DNA of 64,000 bases from Ophiobolus disseminans (lineage: Eukaryota > Ascomycota > Dothideomycetes > Pleosporales > Phaeosphaeriaceae). The position numbers and the translations under genes were made by a program. Positions within the stretch are counted from its first letter, which is position 1; every line of letters starts with the position of its first letter. Under the pieces are notes generated by a model that was not told where the DNA came from, did not search any database, and worked only from the letters and a program-made list of their open reading frames with translations. Positions 21,091 through 31,766 of the stretch are shown here, in pieces. The DNA lies in NCBI GenBank assembly GCA_010093685.1, contig MU006224.1:712476-776475 (forward strand), in the 5' to 3' direction.

Positions 21091-22341
21091 GATCGTTGTG
21101 GTGCGGGTTGAAGTGAACAGGGAGGTTCTGGAGAATGCAGTGGTGGAGCTCTGTAAGTGATATAAGAGAAGAGCGAGCACGCTATCCGTATATGACGTCG
21201 CGCAACTGAGCCTAGTCCTTTGAGCGGCCCTAAATACGTTCATGCCTGTCCTTCACAGTTCAGAATCAAGACTCACAAAACATAGCAACGGCGCAAAGAT
21301 CATCTGAAGTTGTTCGATCTTCATTGTGACTTCATGGTGTTGCCGCAGCAGTCTTCTTCCTCATGGCCCTGCTGACTATTATTTGGGTTAGCCAATCATT
21401 CTTGGTGGCAGATTTGGATGTTACAAAAAGCATGTGCAGTTCTAGCAATACTTCCGAATGCCCTTATTGCAGTGTGTTATGTGCTAGCACACACCAGCTA
21501 TCTTTCTTAAATGTTTGTAAGGCCTTTATTGTCGGATCGTGAGTATTGGTAGAGACGTCAGCTGCTCAACGAGCTGACTCGATCCTACTTCGGTCCGACT
21601 CGCGCCGAGCTCAGGTATACCTTCGTAGCACCCACGTTCATAGAGAATGAGAGACAATGGAGAGGATGTGTGTGATTATCGTTGATCTGGATTGTCTCGT
21701 GGTGAGTAATATGAATATATACAAGAGGTATGCGCAAGAGGATGACGTGGATCGGACCGAAGTCGGATTGAGGCGGATCGTTGGGCAGCATTGGGCATAA
21801 GCCTGGCGGCTTACAGAGAAGAATAATACCAATACCAAGTCACCAGAAGAACCTCGTTGTTGTTATTCACCCGTACGATCGTACAGGGCCTACCAACATT
21901 TATAGTATTGTGAGGATATACAGGCTTGCTGTTAAGTTTTGAGTAGTAGGACACATACAGCAGTACTTAGTAGTACGGTGCATCACTAATTACGAGCTTC
22001 TTCGTATGCACTGAGCTCATATAGGCCCTACCTAGTGAACACACATGTTAGCTTTTCTTGGTACCATAGCAACACGAAAACCGTACGAATGTGCGCGCGT
22101 ATTCTCCGAAAGTAAAATCACTGTGGTGCATCGCGGCTATTGTCAGCGCTTAGTGAAGAACGTACTTGAGCGCGATGTACAAGATTGCTCCCGCACTTAT
22201 GCTGATGTTCCACAGGAACGAGACTGTTTGAGCAGCTTTACATGTTCTTCAGTAGGCAAATTAATCTTATGTCATAGATTACCAGGGTAATGTATTGCCT
22301 GTGTCAATCTTCCATTCCATCCTACCCAGTTAATCGTCCCG
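21091..22341. other. Intergenic between BTB copies B and C
   Basis: 1.25 kb without a gene. It contains an imperfect inverted-repeat element (21561-21789). Confidence 0.5.
21561..21789. repeat. MITE-like element with about 41-bp imperfect terminal inverted repeats
   Basis: The left arm (21561-21601) and the reverse complement of the right arm (21749-21789) agree at about 33 of 41 positions, including the shared core ACTTCGGTCCGA. The 229-bp size and lack of coding capacity fit a non-autonomous DNA transposon. No clear target-site duplication is visible. Confidence 0.5.
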
Positions 22342-22993
22342 TCAGGCACCTTTCACCGGCGCCCGCTTCGTCAACAAACTGATAAAAAGATCATGTAGAA
22401 ATTCCTTTGGCACGGCCTCAGCTTTTTCAGCAACGAAAGACGACGTAACAAAGTCAGTATATAGATCCACCATAAGCTGGCGAGCCGGGCTGCCCTCACG
22501 TGTGCCTTCGTATATAATCTGGATGGAGTCAATAGCTGGGTAGTATAGGCTTCCCTTAAAGGCTTCCTTAGAACGCGCTAGGATTGCAGCAAGAATAGTC
22601 TCTTTTGCAGTGTCGTCCATGAGCTTGTCCGCTAGTACGTAGAGCTTGCTAAGGACTGCATACTTGTCTGCGACTACACTGCTATCGGTGGAGGTTTTAT
22701 CCGTGTCTTTGATAGGAAGTTTGCCGCTCTGATGTGAGTGATTAGTGTCTAATTTAAGACCGCATTCAATTTGATCCGAGTGGCTGACGTATGGAAGCTT
22801 GAGGTACAGAGAGAACAGTGCTGGCTCATCCTCTGGCAAGGGCACTAGCCGCTCGTCTGCCTCTATCCAGGACCCATTCAGAGCGTTTTGGAAGAAGACG
22901 CTACGCGAGAGTACGAGATCTTTGTGGACAATAAAGTTCTGAGACTCGCAACCTGTGCCGACTTTAACGAGGATGGGCGACGAGTTCACGTAG
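22342..22993 (-). pseudogene. BTB-domain copy C (probable 3' exons of a BIR-BTB gene)
   Basis: Exons 22993-22789 and 22728-22342 carry a complete BTB module. It reads YVNSSPILVKVGTGCES, FIVHKDLVLSRSVFFQNAL and EDEPALFSLYLKLPY, then LSKLYVLADKLMDDTAKE, IQIIYEGTREGSPARQLM and VPKEFLHDLFISLL. This part is open throughout and is the best preserved of the three tandem copies. The preceding exon, spliced through the 44-nt intron 22994-23037, belongs to the BIR-like segment, which carries a stop. A short protein could still start at the internal Met of MNSSPILVKVG (22989), so the BTB module might be expressed alone. I class it as part of a broken gene, with that alternative open. Confidence 0.6.
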
Positions 22994-23037
22994 CTGTCTC
23001 ATTAGAGCTGACAAATTTAGTGGCGCAGCAAGCTTAC

Positions 23038-23384
23038 TTGAGGATGTCTGAACGTGTTGTGCGTATGGCGCGACCAGTTTCTTCCTTTCTCTCTTCTGCT
23101 TGCTCCTTTTTATTAATCGGCTTGTAGTAACGGCACCCTAAATCGTGCATATAGCAGATATAGGCCAGATCCGCGAGCTCGTGTTCTTCTCAATCATGCC
23201 CTGTTTCTCCACAGCTGTAACAGCATACTGTATCCGGGTTTCCGCCGTCAATTGGAGGCGCTTTGTAGAAGCCGCAAATTGCGAGATTGAAAATAGCCTG
23301 TCGTTTACCGAGCTTGGTATAGTTGCTGTTGTTGAAAGAGTTGATTCGGTCTACAAGAGTGTCCAAATCTAAGGTCAAGTCCAT
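23038..23384 (-). pseudogene. BIR-like domain exon, in frame with BTB copy C, stopped at the conserved Trp
   Basis: From the ATG at 23384 the frame reads MDLTLDLDTLVDRINSF, then LAICGFYKAPPIDGG and PDTVCCYSCGETGHD, followed by TGA (23190-23192), then EEHELADLAYI and LGCRYYKPINKKEQ down to a splice donor at 23037. R-x-x-SF, LAxxGFY-x-x-P and D-x-V-x-C-x-x-C-x6-[W] is the BIR (IAP repeat) pattern, and the TGA falls exactly where the family has its invariant Trp. After the stop the frame stays open into BTB copy C. BIR domains bind zinc and occur in IAPs and fungal Bir1. The second half of the domain is atypical (His and Cys spacing off), so decay or a missed splice is likely. Confidence 0.6.
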
Positions 23385-24241
23385 GGTTGCAGCGGCTGAG
23401 TGATCGGTCGAGTGAGAGGAGAGAAAAAGCAAGCACGCATTTGAAGCGCGGAAAATAGTAAACGAACTAACATCACGTGAACGGGGTCCCTGTGTCTAAC
23501 CATGGATAGATCACACAGCAATCTTGGAACCGACCGCGCGCTAAACACAAAATGCCAAAATCGAGATCTTGAAAATAAACAAATTATTATCATGTTTCCA
23601 TTGAGAAAATATATGGGTATCAATCATTGCATCAAAACGAGAAAAGGAAAAAGAAGTAAACGATTCGAAACCATTAATATCCCCCACTATGTAACTGTGT
23701 GAAGTCTTGGCAATCGGGCCAACCTAGCCCCGCAATCTTGCGATTCAACCTCGACCACGTCTCCAGTCAACCAACTTACCTCTTACAGGATTCGCCACCT
23801 CAAAAAGGCGATAAAAATGTCCTTTAGCCTAGCTTTAGCTTTGCGTTTCATTCTCGGACGCTGCAGCCCCGGTGTCCCCATTGCTTAGTTTGTAATACCT
23901 TCCTCGTGGTCATCACAATACAATGGGATTCGTGATATCTTTCAACATTGGAGACTCAAGTTAAGCACTCTGGTTGCTCAACTCTTGCCAAGTTGCACCT
24001 TGCGCACACTATATCCAGTTAAGCCTCACGCCGCATCCACTTTTGGTAGAGAGTTACGCGGAGACATTTGGAGTTCGTGGCGCCGCGCCACACAAAAGTG
24101 AATCCGAGAAACAGGAGCCTTTCAAAGGTCAGTTTTCTACTAGCCTGGTTACTCTTACAAAAGCTTGCCAACACACAGGAGGGCATAACAGCCGCAACTT
24201 ATTTATTTGCGGGGTATACAGCCCGCGCAGATACGGACAAG
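23385..24241. other. Intergenic upstream of the HET gene
   Basis: About 860 bp. It holds copy 1 of a short direct repeat (23578-23620). A frame open upstream of the HET start lacks an ATG and is taken as 5' UTR. Confidence 0.5.
23578..23620 (+). repeat. Direct repeat copy 1, 5' of the HET gene
   Basis: A stretch of about 27 bp beginning aacaaattattatcatg is identical to a stretch at 26581, followed by a similar tail ending gggtat. The two copies bracket the HET gene about 3.0 kb apart. Confidence 0.6.
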
Positions 24242-26321
24242 ATGCCCCCTGCAGTTGTACGGGACCTACAATTCAGTACTACGTCGGGATGGCAAGAATG
24301 CTTAACCTGTCACGGCATTAGGTCTAAAGTCTTAAGTAACGATTTGACGGCTAACCAACTATACAAGTCAGCAAACAGCGGATGCACCTTCTGCTCTGTA
24401 CTGTCAACAGGAATATACTGTTTTATGCCTGATATAAGCCTCAACATGCCGCTTAGCGTGTTGGTCTGGCCGAATCGGTTGTTCCTTCAACCCGAAGGAT
24501 ATCAAACAATGTTCATGGCGAATGGCATTTGGAAGCTCGAGTTCAGACCTCTCAACGGTATGATCCACCTACCCATTACCTCGTTCACGGTGGACAGACA
24601 CTTCATCGACTATGCAGAACACCAAAGCATGCAGCGTGTGGGCCGCTTGATCAATCTATGCAACAATCAGCATGACTGCCTTCATGGCCAGAGGTCGATT
24701 CTTCCTAAGAGGGTTGTCGATATTGGAGATGATAGCACTCATACCTTACGACTCTACTGTCCAGAGGAAGATGAGAAGGCACGGTATACCATTCTTAGCC
24801 ATTGCTGGGGTGGAACATCACCATTCCTTACTCTCCAAAGCAATATAGACGCCCTGAAGCAAGGCTTTGACATTGCTGAACTGCCAACGACGTTCCGCGA
24901 TGCAGTAGCCTTCACACGCGCCCTAGGGATAAGGTACCTTTGGATCGACTCAATCTGCATCATTCAGCAAGATGAGTGAGTTTTGTGAATTTGGAGTTAC
25001 TTAACCCATTCGCTTACTTGCTGCTGACAGGAAGGACTGGGACTCAGAAGGACCGAATATGGCCGCCTACTACACGAATGCTTACTTGACCATTGCAGCC
25101 TCGCGAGCTGCAAACAGTAGTGCGGGATTCCTGCACATGTCTGACAGACGCCGAATGAGTACCATTCATTGCGAGAGCAACGGCGTGCAGTTTGATTGTA
25201 TCATGTCGGATCCTAACAACACAGCGGACCCTCCTTTGAGTACACCGAATTGCGAAGCGGGGAACCCGCTCTACACGCGTGCTTGGGTGTTCCAGGAGAT
25301 GGTTCTTTCCCCAAGGGTTATTTCATTTGGCGCAAAAGAGCTAGAGTGGTACTGCCGGAAACAGAATTGGTGCGAATGCACGTATCTTATGCCTAACGAC
25401 ATCTGGGCGGCGCGTGCTCATTCGCCTCATTGGAAGTACAGCAGAGAAGGAGTGCTCAACCCAGATTGTCTGAAGTGGATGCAAATCGTAGTGGAGTACA
25501 CCAGACGCAAACTTACTTTTACCAGTGACAGGCTCCCTGCTCTCTCTGGGCTCGCAACACGGTTCAGCGAGGCTCTCCAAGCTCCTTATCTAGCAGGAAT
25601 ATGGAAGACGGATCCCTTCATATGGGAGACACTTCAATGGACCGCAGGAGGCTCTGCTGGGAATTTGCTCCCGAAGCCAAGGGCACCGTCTTGGTCTTGG
25701 GCCTCAATTGACGGGCGCATCTCATATGACGGCTTCATACCTGGCTGCGACGGCGTAACACTCCTGGGTGCAGAAACGCAGCTCCTTAGGTCCAATCCTT
25801 TTGGTGAAGTAACTGGAGGTTTTCTTCGCGTAGAGGGGGTTCTTCTCAAAGTGCGACTGAACATTACGCCCAAAACCCCGCTCTCTACCTGGAAGACAAG
25901 ACCATCACACAATTGGGAGGTCCTGTCGATCGGCGGTAGAGTTCATGAAGAGTTGGAAGCAGCCATCAAAGAGACAGAGACAGTCGGCCAGGGGATCCGA
26001 TTCGCACCAGACACTCCACTCGAGCTAGCTCCCAGCACCGAGGCATCCCGTATGTCCACAGAGGAAAACTACCGGAGAAGTTCACGTTCAAATCAAAGTG
26101 CTATCAAGCCCATGAGCGGAGTGGCGTATTGCCTCAGGTTCCTGAAAAGACCAGTCCCTGCAATTTCGTCCACAACTACATCGGTTTCTCTCTTGGTGTT
26201 GGCCTGTCTGGACGAAGAAACTCGGATCTACGAACGGCTCGGGCTGGCGTGGTTAGACATGATAGTGGAGAATGAGCAATTCTTCCGCGAGATGAAGCCG
26301 CAAATACTGACTATTGTGTAA
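24242..26321 (+). CDS. HET-domain protein
   Basis: Exons 24242-24975 and 25031-26321 give 674 residues. The ATG at 24242 (MPPAVVRDLQFSTTSG) is the first in frame. A Cys-rich leader (WQECLTCHGI, NSGCTFCSVL) precedes the HET domain (about residues 178-330). It has ARYTILSHCWGG, LPTTFRDAVAFTRALGIRY and LWIDSICIIQQDEKDWDSE, then AAYYTNAYLTIAAS. The C-terminal half has the usual RAWVFQEMVLSPRVISFG and PSWSWASIDG motifs. HET proteins trigger heterokaryon incompatibility or regulated cell death in ascomycetes, although most copies have no tested role. The frame is intact, in contrast to its decayed neighbours. It is flanked by a direct repeat on each side. Confidence 0.93.
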
Positions 26322-26759
26322 ATGCGAGCGAGACCTGGAAGGCCGATTTTGGGAAAGTCATGTTTGATGGGAGGCGCAAATGTCCGGCGTGGGTCTGATA
26401 TATCAGCCTAGATAGATGCGGAGGGCCGGTTACCAACTTTTCCACCCAGTGAACTCTTTTTTTTGAGCAGATGTCTTACCTCATACGCCGCGTACTGAAT
26501 CTCAGCATTCAGTAGACCAAAATGGCCGTCTACACGGGATACCTCGCAAAGACGTTGAGCAATCACTAACGGCGGAAATCAACAAATTATTATCATGTTT
26601 CCATTGAAAGAATATGGGTATAAATTATCGAACGACAAGATTAAAAAGCATCATACGTAACCATGAGGTATATATCCATCATACCCAAACCTACACTCTC
26701 CATGCATTTTCCCATAATGCCCAGAGAGTCAAAAACGCCATGCCAATCACACACCCCAC
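26322..26759. other. Intergenic between convergent HET and hexosaminidase genes
   Basis: About 440 bp of 3' flanks, holding direct repeat copy 2. Nothing else seen. Confidence 0.5.
26581..26621 (+). repeat. Direct repeat copy 2, 3' of the HET gene
   Basis: Same orientation and core as the copy at 23578; the two differ by a few bases and a 2-bp indel in the ATATGGGTAT tail. Confidence 0.6.
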
Positions 26760-28598
26760 TTATTTAGGGTCCTTATGCGCATCCTGATCAAGATACAAAT
26801 CACACTCATGCGGATGCTGCGCGCAGTACTTGGGCATGAGCGGACTAGCCTGAACGCCCACCGCAAGCAAATACTCCCTAAAGTTCAAGATGCGCTGCGT
26901 GAGCTCAGTTGTGCGCTTCTTGCCCTCGGCATTGCGATTTCCAGACCATGTAAGCTCAGCGAGCGCAGCCGCGCGCGGCCAAATCTTCTGGCTGATGACG
27001 GTGTCGTCGACCTGCTCGGAGAAGAGCGGGGCGATGGCGCCCTGGACGAGAGACTTTTGCGTCGCGGTGAGGTTGTAGGTGAAGTCGTAGTCGTAGATGC
27101 GCTGCCATGTCTTGTAGGGGGCGCACCATGAGCCGCCGGTGCCGCCCCAGTTGAAGTTTGCGCCGCCGTCGGTGGCATTGGGGTTGATGAGCACGTTGTA
27201 GCGCGGGTCGTTGGAGACGTAGCCGCCGAAGCCGCAGTCGAGGTAGATGAAGTCGCTGGACGAGACGATGACTTTGTAGCCTTGCGAGGTCAGGTTGGAT
27301 ATGTGGTCCAGGCCGTTGTTCCAGGCTTGCAGGATGATGTCCTTGGGGACTACGCCGGTTGCGGCTACGGAGGCGGAGAGCTTGACGTCTTCCCACATGA
27401 CAAAAGTCTTGTTGGCTTGAGCGCGGAAGTTGGGGATAGCCTTGTCGACCCAGTATTGGTAGAGGTCGCCCATGGATTTCCCGGAGTTGAACCACGCGAG
27501 GCCGAGAGAGCTGAAGTTGTTGCAATTGGCAAAGAGCTCGTCGCCGCCGATGTGGAACCAATTGTCAGGGAAGATGTTGGCCATTTCCTTGTAAACCTTG
27601 GCAGTGACTTCGTAGGTCTTGTTGTTGAGGATGTCGAGCTGACCAGGGTTGGGCTGCACGGCTGTGTGCTTGGCCCAGACGTCGTTAGACCACCAGCTCT
27701 CAGTGCAGGTCAGGATAGACTCGTCAATCTGCTTCCAGCCGGACGAGGCGTGGCCGGGCATGTCGATCTCGGGGATGATGCGCACACCGCGAGCAGCAGC
27801 GTAGGCAATGATCTCCTTGATTGTCCTTTGCGAGTAGACCTCCTTGGCGGAGTAGGCATCCTCGGTCATATCAGGATATGCCTTGATCTCAATGGGCCAG
27901 GCCTGGTTGTCGACCAGATGCCAATGCAAGACGTTGAGTTTGGAAAGAGCCATGCCATCAATTTGCTCATAGAACTTTTTCCTGGAGATGTAGTTGCGAC
28001 CGGAATCGATCATAATACCACGGACAGGGAAAAGAGGCTTGTCTTCGATGGCAACAGGCTGCTCAATGAGCAGTCCATCCTTTCCGTCGTTGATGACGAT
28101 TTGCTGCAGGGTTGTCAGAGCGTGGAGAGCACCGTAGACAGTCTTGGCTGAAATTTTGATAGTGTCAGAACCGGAGGCGATATCCAAAGTGTACGACTCG
28201 TCCACGCCGTGTTGGAGTTCAGCGTTCTTATTTGCGACATCGATCTTGACAGTCTTAATAGAGCCAGTGCAGTTCCCTGGCGCGGCATACTGCCGCTTCG
28301 ATTTTCGCTTCGAGCCAGCAGTGGCAGTTGGGAAAGGCTGAAATTGTCGGATCGGGGCTTCAGTGGCTTGCGGAATCCACCCCAGCTTAGTGATAGTCTT
28401 AGTGATGCGATCGAAAGCTGTCGACAGGACTTTGTGATCCGGAGCATCGAGCTTGAGCGTGTCCACGGTAAAACAGCCCGATGTACCCCAGGTAATGTTC
28501 GCGGGCTTGGGAAGAGGGTTCGCAGCAACCGCGTCGGCGCCTCCAGCAAACAGAGCTGAAGCTGTGACCACGGAGGCCAGTATGAAGTTGCGCATCAT
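26760..28598 (-). CDS. Secreted beta-N-acetylhexosaminidase (GH20)
   Basis: A single exon; from the ATG at 28598 it encodes 612 residues. A signal peptide MMRNFILASVVTASALFAGG is followed by a pro-region with dibasic sites (KRKSKRQY) typical of fungal hexosaminidase propeptides. A GH20 N-terminal domain follows and then the catalytic TIM barrel: LFPVRGIMIDSGRNY, NVLHWHLVDNQAWPIE, IPEIDMPGHA, and WFHIGGDELFANC with the catalytic pair D353-E354. NWGGTGGSWCAPYKTWQRIYDYD is the active-site loop region. The enzyme removes terminal GlcNAc from chito-oligosaccharides and acts in chitin turnover and autolysis. An upstream in-frame ATG at 28700 would bury the signal peptide, so 28598 is preferred. Confidence 0.95.
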   Translation of the reverse strand: MMRNFILASVVTASALFAGGADAVAANPLPKPANITWGTSGCFTVDTLKLDAPDHKVLSTAFDRITKTITKLGWIPQATEAPIRQFQPFPTATAGSKRKSKRQYAAPGNCTGSIKTVKIDVANKNAELQHGVDESYTLDIASGSDTIKISAKTVYGALHALTTLQQIVINDGKDGLLIEQPVAIEDKPLFPVRGIMIDSGRNYISRKKFYEQIDGMALSKLNVLHWHLVDNQAWPIEIKAYPDMTEDAYSAKEVYSQRTIKEIIAYAAARGVRIIPEIDMPGHASSGWKQIDESILTCTESWWSNDVWAKHTAVQPNPGQLDILNNKTYEVTAKVYKEMANIFPDNWFHIGGDELFANCNNFSSLGLAWFNSGKSMGDLYQYWVDKAIPNFRAQANKTFVMWEDVKLSASVAATGVVPKDIILQAWNNGLDHISNLTSQGYKVIVSSSDFIYLDCGFGGYVSNDPRYNVLINPNATDGGANFNWGGTGGSWCAPYKTWQRIYDYDFTYNLTATQKSLVQGAIAPLFSEQVDDTVISQKIWPRAAALAELTWSGNRNAEGKKRTTELTQRILNFREYLLAVGVQASPLMPKYCAQHPHECDLYLDQDAHKDPK

Positions 28599-30163
28599 GA
28601 TTGTATGTTTGTGTATGTTGGATGTTTGCCAGGAGCACTTGTAAAGAAAAGGAAGAGATGAGTGGGCACCTATATGCACAAGCTCATGTGTGTTGGACAA
28701 AGTAACAATGGGACAAAGAAAGTGAGGGTGTTGACAACCCAGGCCCGTTTGCTAAAGAACAATCGCACAATGCAATGTGTGAACGACAGTCAGTGGGAGC
28801 AGGATATTTTAAGGTGCGCTCAGCTCTGATTCACGACTGCGCCCAGCTGGGTAATGAGTGACAGGGACCAAGCCGGGGGATGGCCTTGACTTCACATGAG
28901 CCGACTGGTGATCAAGCCACGCGCCAGGGCCGCCCATGCCCATAGGCAGCGTAAGATTGGTCAGACGCGGCTCAGCCCTGTTGCATGCCCGCCCAGAGCC
29001 TCTCCGCTACCACTCGCCTGCGGCCGCACCGCATCCACCAAACGGTGGCTGTCGTGCTGCAACCTACCCCTCTCGTGAACCTCCCATTCTCTGGTGAATG
29101 ATACCACAGTCTCCCACTCTTGCATTGTCGTCGAGCCTGCAGAGCCAGCCACACGTAACCCTCCATCTGACGACCTTCCGAGAGCATGCTGGTCGGTGCA
29201 TCCCCTCCACCCGGCTGCCGATCGGGCCTATGCGCTAAAACAAACGGCTGTCACGGTTTCGTGCTACCCTGATCCGCGCGTTGTAACGGGTCATTCACGC
29301 ATCGACTGGGGTAGGGATGCAGGCGGGTGGTCCTTGTGATAGCCTCATTGAACTCTATTCCGTTTAGAGATTGTGACTTCGCGTTGGCTTTGGTGAAGAA
29401 TGCGAACAGAGCAAGCCAAGGGAGAGGCGTGAATGATTCCGTGGCGCGCTGATCGGAGATTATGCATTCGCTGCCATGGCCGGCGTGCGGGAGGAAGGCG
29501 CCGCTTAGCTTGCGGGGCAAGGGCAGGTGCGATGGCTCACCACATTGCGAACAATGATACAAAGCTACCTAGCTGTTTGCTTGTTTCCTCAGCCGATAGT
29601 CATAGCAGAGACGCATCACTTCCAGAATGTGCATCAAAGCATCGAACCGCAATTTTACGTGCTTTGAATGAGGCGCGCCTGAACGTAAGCTCGGCTGTTC
29701 TTCTCCGTCCAACATCCGCTCTGGGGATGCTTGAAGAAGGGCCTTATTCGGCAGTTCTAGCGCACATTGACGACGACAATAGGTGTTTCAGTTATTTATT
29801 TCCTAGCCTACGAAGACCTGTCTATCCCCAGAGTAATTTCGTGAACTAATGGAGTCTTGAAAGTGCTGTGAGGACCCACAGACTTCCCAATTCTAGTGGG
29901 ACTTGAACTCTTGTAACACCTGGCGACGATCATGCCAGAAACGCTCGGGGACTGATCGCAAATGACTCGTGTTTCAGACAAAGATGTTGGCCCAAAGTCT
30001 GGATTTGGCCCATAGCTAGGTGCAGGGGCGCAGATCACAGAAGTCTCAACTATGACCAAGGCTGGGGTAGTTACGGCACGACATATCATGTCATGCAGGT
30101 ACGCTTCCATTCAGCTTCGTTTTGAGCTACGTAGAAATATGTACACCGCCCCCTTGTTCAGCC
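28599..30163. other. Long gene-free stretch between the hexosaminidase and a glycosyltransferase
   Basis: About 1.56 kb. The left part is the hexosaminidase promoter. Short frames occur on both strands with no domain and no defensible splicing. No tRNA-like or repeat structure seen. Confidence 0.5.
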
Positions 30164-31496
30164 TCAGCGTGCCGCTGGAGGAGTCGTGCCATCAATGTGA
30201 GGCGCAGCATGTCCAGTCCCCTCAGTAGCATTGTGTGGGTGCTCTCCACCTTTGATGGTATGCCAGTCGGGCGCAGGCACGCTCAGTAACTTGCAAATAT
30301 CTCGTCTGCGATGTCTGAAGTCGTCGTAGAGGCTCTTCCATATGCGTCGCTCAGCGCATGTGCCCTCCTTGGAACCATTACAGTCGGGCTGCATCTCCCG
30401 CAGCCCCTCAACGGGCCACATGATCCACGGTTTGGGGAGAGGCCAGTCACTAAAATGGACCAGCTTCGCCTCCTTGTACGCTTTCTCGGCGTCCCACTTC
30501 TCTGTTGGATTGCCCAGGTAAGCTGCATGGTCGTGACGCCTGAACTCGCCCGTCAGGAGGGCGTAAGGCCGGTGGGGCAGTACAAGCGCGTTGTCCTCGA
30601 AGCGCTCGTTGACAAGCTCCATGTCGAATCTGTGCGCGTTGACGAGCATGTCATCTCCTCCACGAAGCATGCGGTCCTTGAACTGCTGGAGCTCCTTCAG
30701 ATCCGGCTTTATCACCATGAGCATGGACGTCAGCGGCCATGGTTTGCTCTCTGTCCAGTATGCGCGGGGCATTGCCATGGGCGCGTCCGGGAGCAGGAAC
30801 AGCTCGTCGAGATGTTGCAGAAGCGTGACGTCGGAGTCGAGGGCTATAACGCGGTCGTAGTACTCAAGCGAGAACGCCATGAACTTGGTGACCGACTTGT
30901 CCCATGTCCCTGTCCATTGGTCTGCACGCCCGTTAGTCCTGCCCTTGCGTGCCGTCTTAAAGTGACAGGTCTGCTGTGTGTAACCCTCGATGCGTACCTC
31001 TTGTGGTACCGCTGACTGACAGCAGTTCCGTCGGCAGGAGCTTCACCCTGTACTTGCTACGCGCCAAGACAAGCAGCTGGCTGTCGCGATCTCTCGAATC
31101 GGAGACCTTCGTGTCCCAGTACGAGGGGTAGAACAGGACGCGGTCTGCTTTGCTGCCCAGTCGTTCGAGCGCGTCGGCAAGGAGGACGGCATGGCAGAGC
31201 GTCGCGCTGTCAGTGGCATACAGACTGTACGCGTAATTGGACCACTTGACGTGGGTGTCGCCTCCTTTGCGTGTTGCACTACTCGACGGGTACAGAAGCC
31301 AGCAGATGAAGATGAAGCCAGCCAAAAAATACGCGTACCGGCGGTTCCAGCGGAATGCTGGCGGTTCGTCGTCGTCGTTCACGAACCGTGGAAGCTCATC
31401 AGATCGTTTTCGACGCATTCTGTCGTCGGTGTATTTGTTGTAGTCATATCTCGTGTTGTCGCGCGTAAGCAGCGCTGTTTCTTTCGCGCCGTTCAA
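30164..31496 (-). CDS. Type II membrane glycosyltransferase, GT8/GNT1-like
   Basis: Exons 31496-30998 and 30921-30164 give 418 residues. A charged cytosolic tail is followed by one membrane segment (YAYFLAGFIFICWLLYPSS, about residues 54-72), the layout of Golgi type II enzymes. The lumenal part has YSLYATDSATLCHAVLLAD, WDKSVTKFMAFSLEYYDRV and ALDSDVTLLQHLDELF, where DSD is the metal and sugar-nucleotide binding DxD. Further motifs are YWTESKPWPLTSMLMVIKP, DMLVNAHRFDMELVNE and KLVHFSDWPLPKPWIMW. This pattern fits fungal GT8-like enzymes related to Gnt1 N-acetylglucosaminyltransferase. Donor and acceptor are not known from sequence. An internal ATG 25 codons in is an alternative start. Confidence 0.87.
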
Positions 31497-31766
31497 AACG
31501 CGCGGAGCTTCCGGGTGACACGAAGTTCATTCGCCGCATATGCAGGGGCAGCCCACATCACGTGTTGTCCACTTGAACGGCAGGCATCGGTTAGGCCAAC
31601 AGGCTCATGAAATGTGAAACAGTATACATCACGGGTAGGATGACAATGCAGGGATACCGAGATTGGTGGAAAAAGTCCCGGGGTATCATTGAATTCATTC
31701 AGCTATGTAGCACCCTCTATGCATGTCGTTCCTTCATGGTCGTGAAACATTCCGTTGCTGCAGAAT

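Noticed and set aside
16359..24241. Repeat-induced point mutation (RIP) as cause of the decay
   Set aside because: The broken genes keep normal codon use and composition with only one or two lesions each. Several lesions are frameshifts or changes outside CA-to-TA, so RIP is not needed.
24068..24241. Upstream extension of the HET protein
   Set aside because: The frame is open but its first codon is TTG; the first ATG is at 24242 and the extension has no HET-like sequence.
27282..28151. 289-codon plus-strand frame
   Set aside because: Antisense shadow of the GH20 hexosaminidase, whose minus-strand frame has signal peptide and catalytic motifs.
28599..30163. Possible genes in the 1.5 kb gap before the glycosyltransferase
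   Set aside because: Frames on both strands are short, Ser/Arg/His-rich and cannot be joined by reasonable introns.
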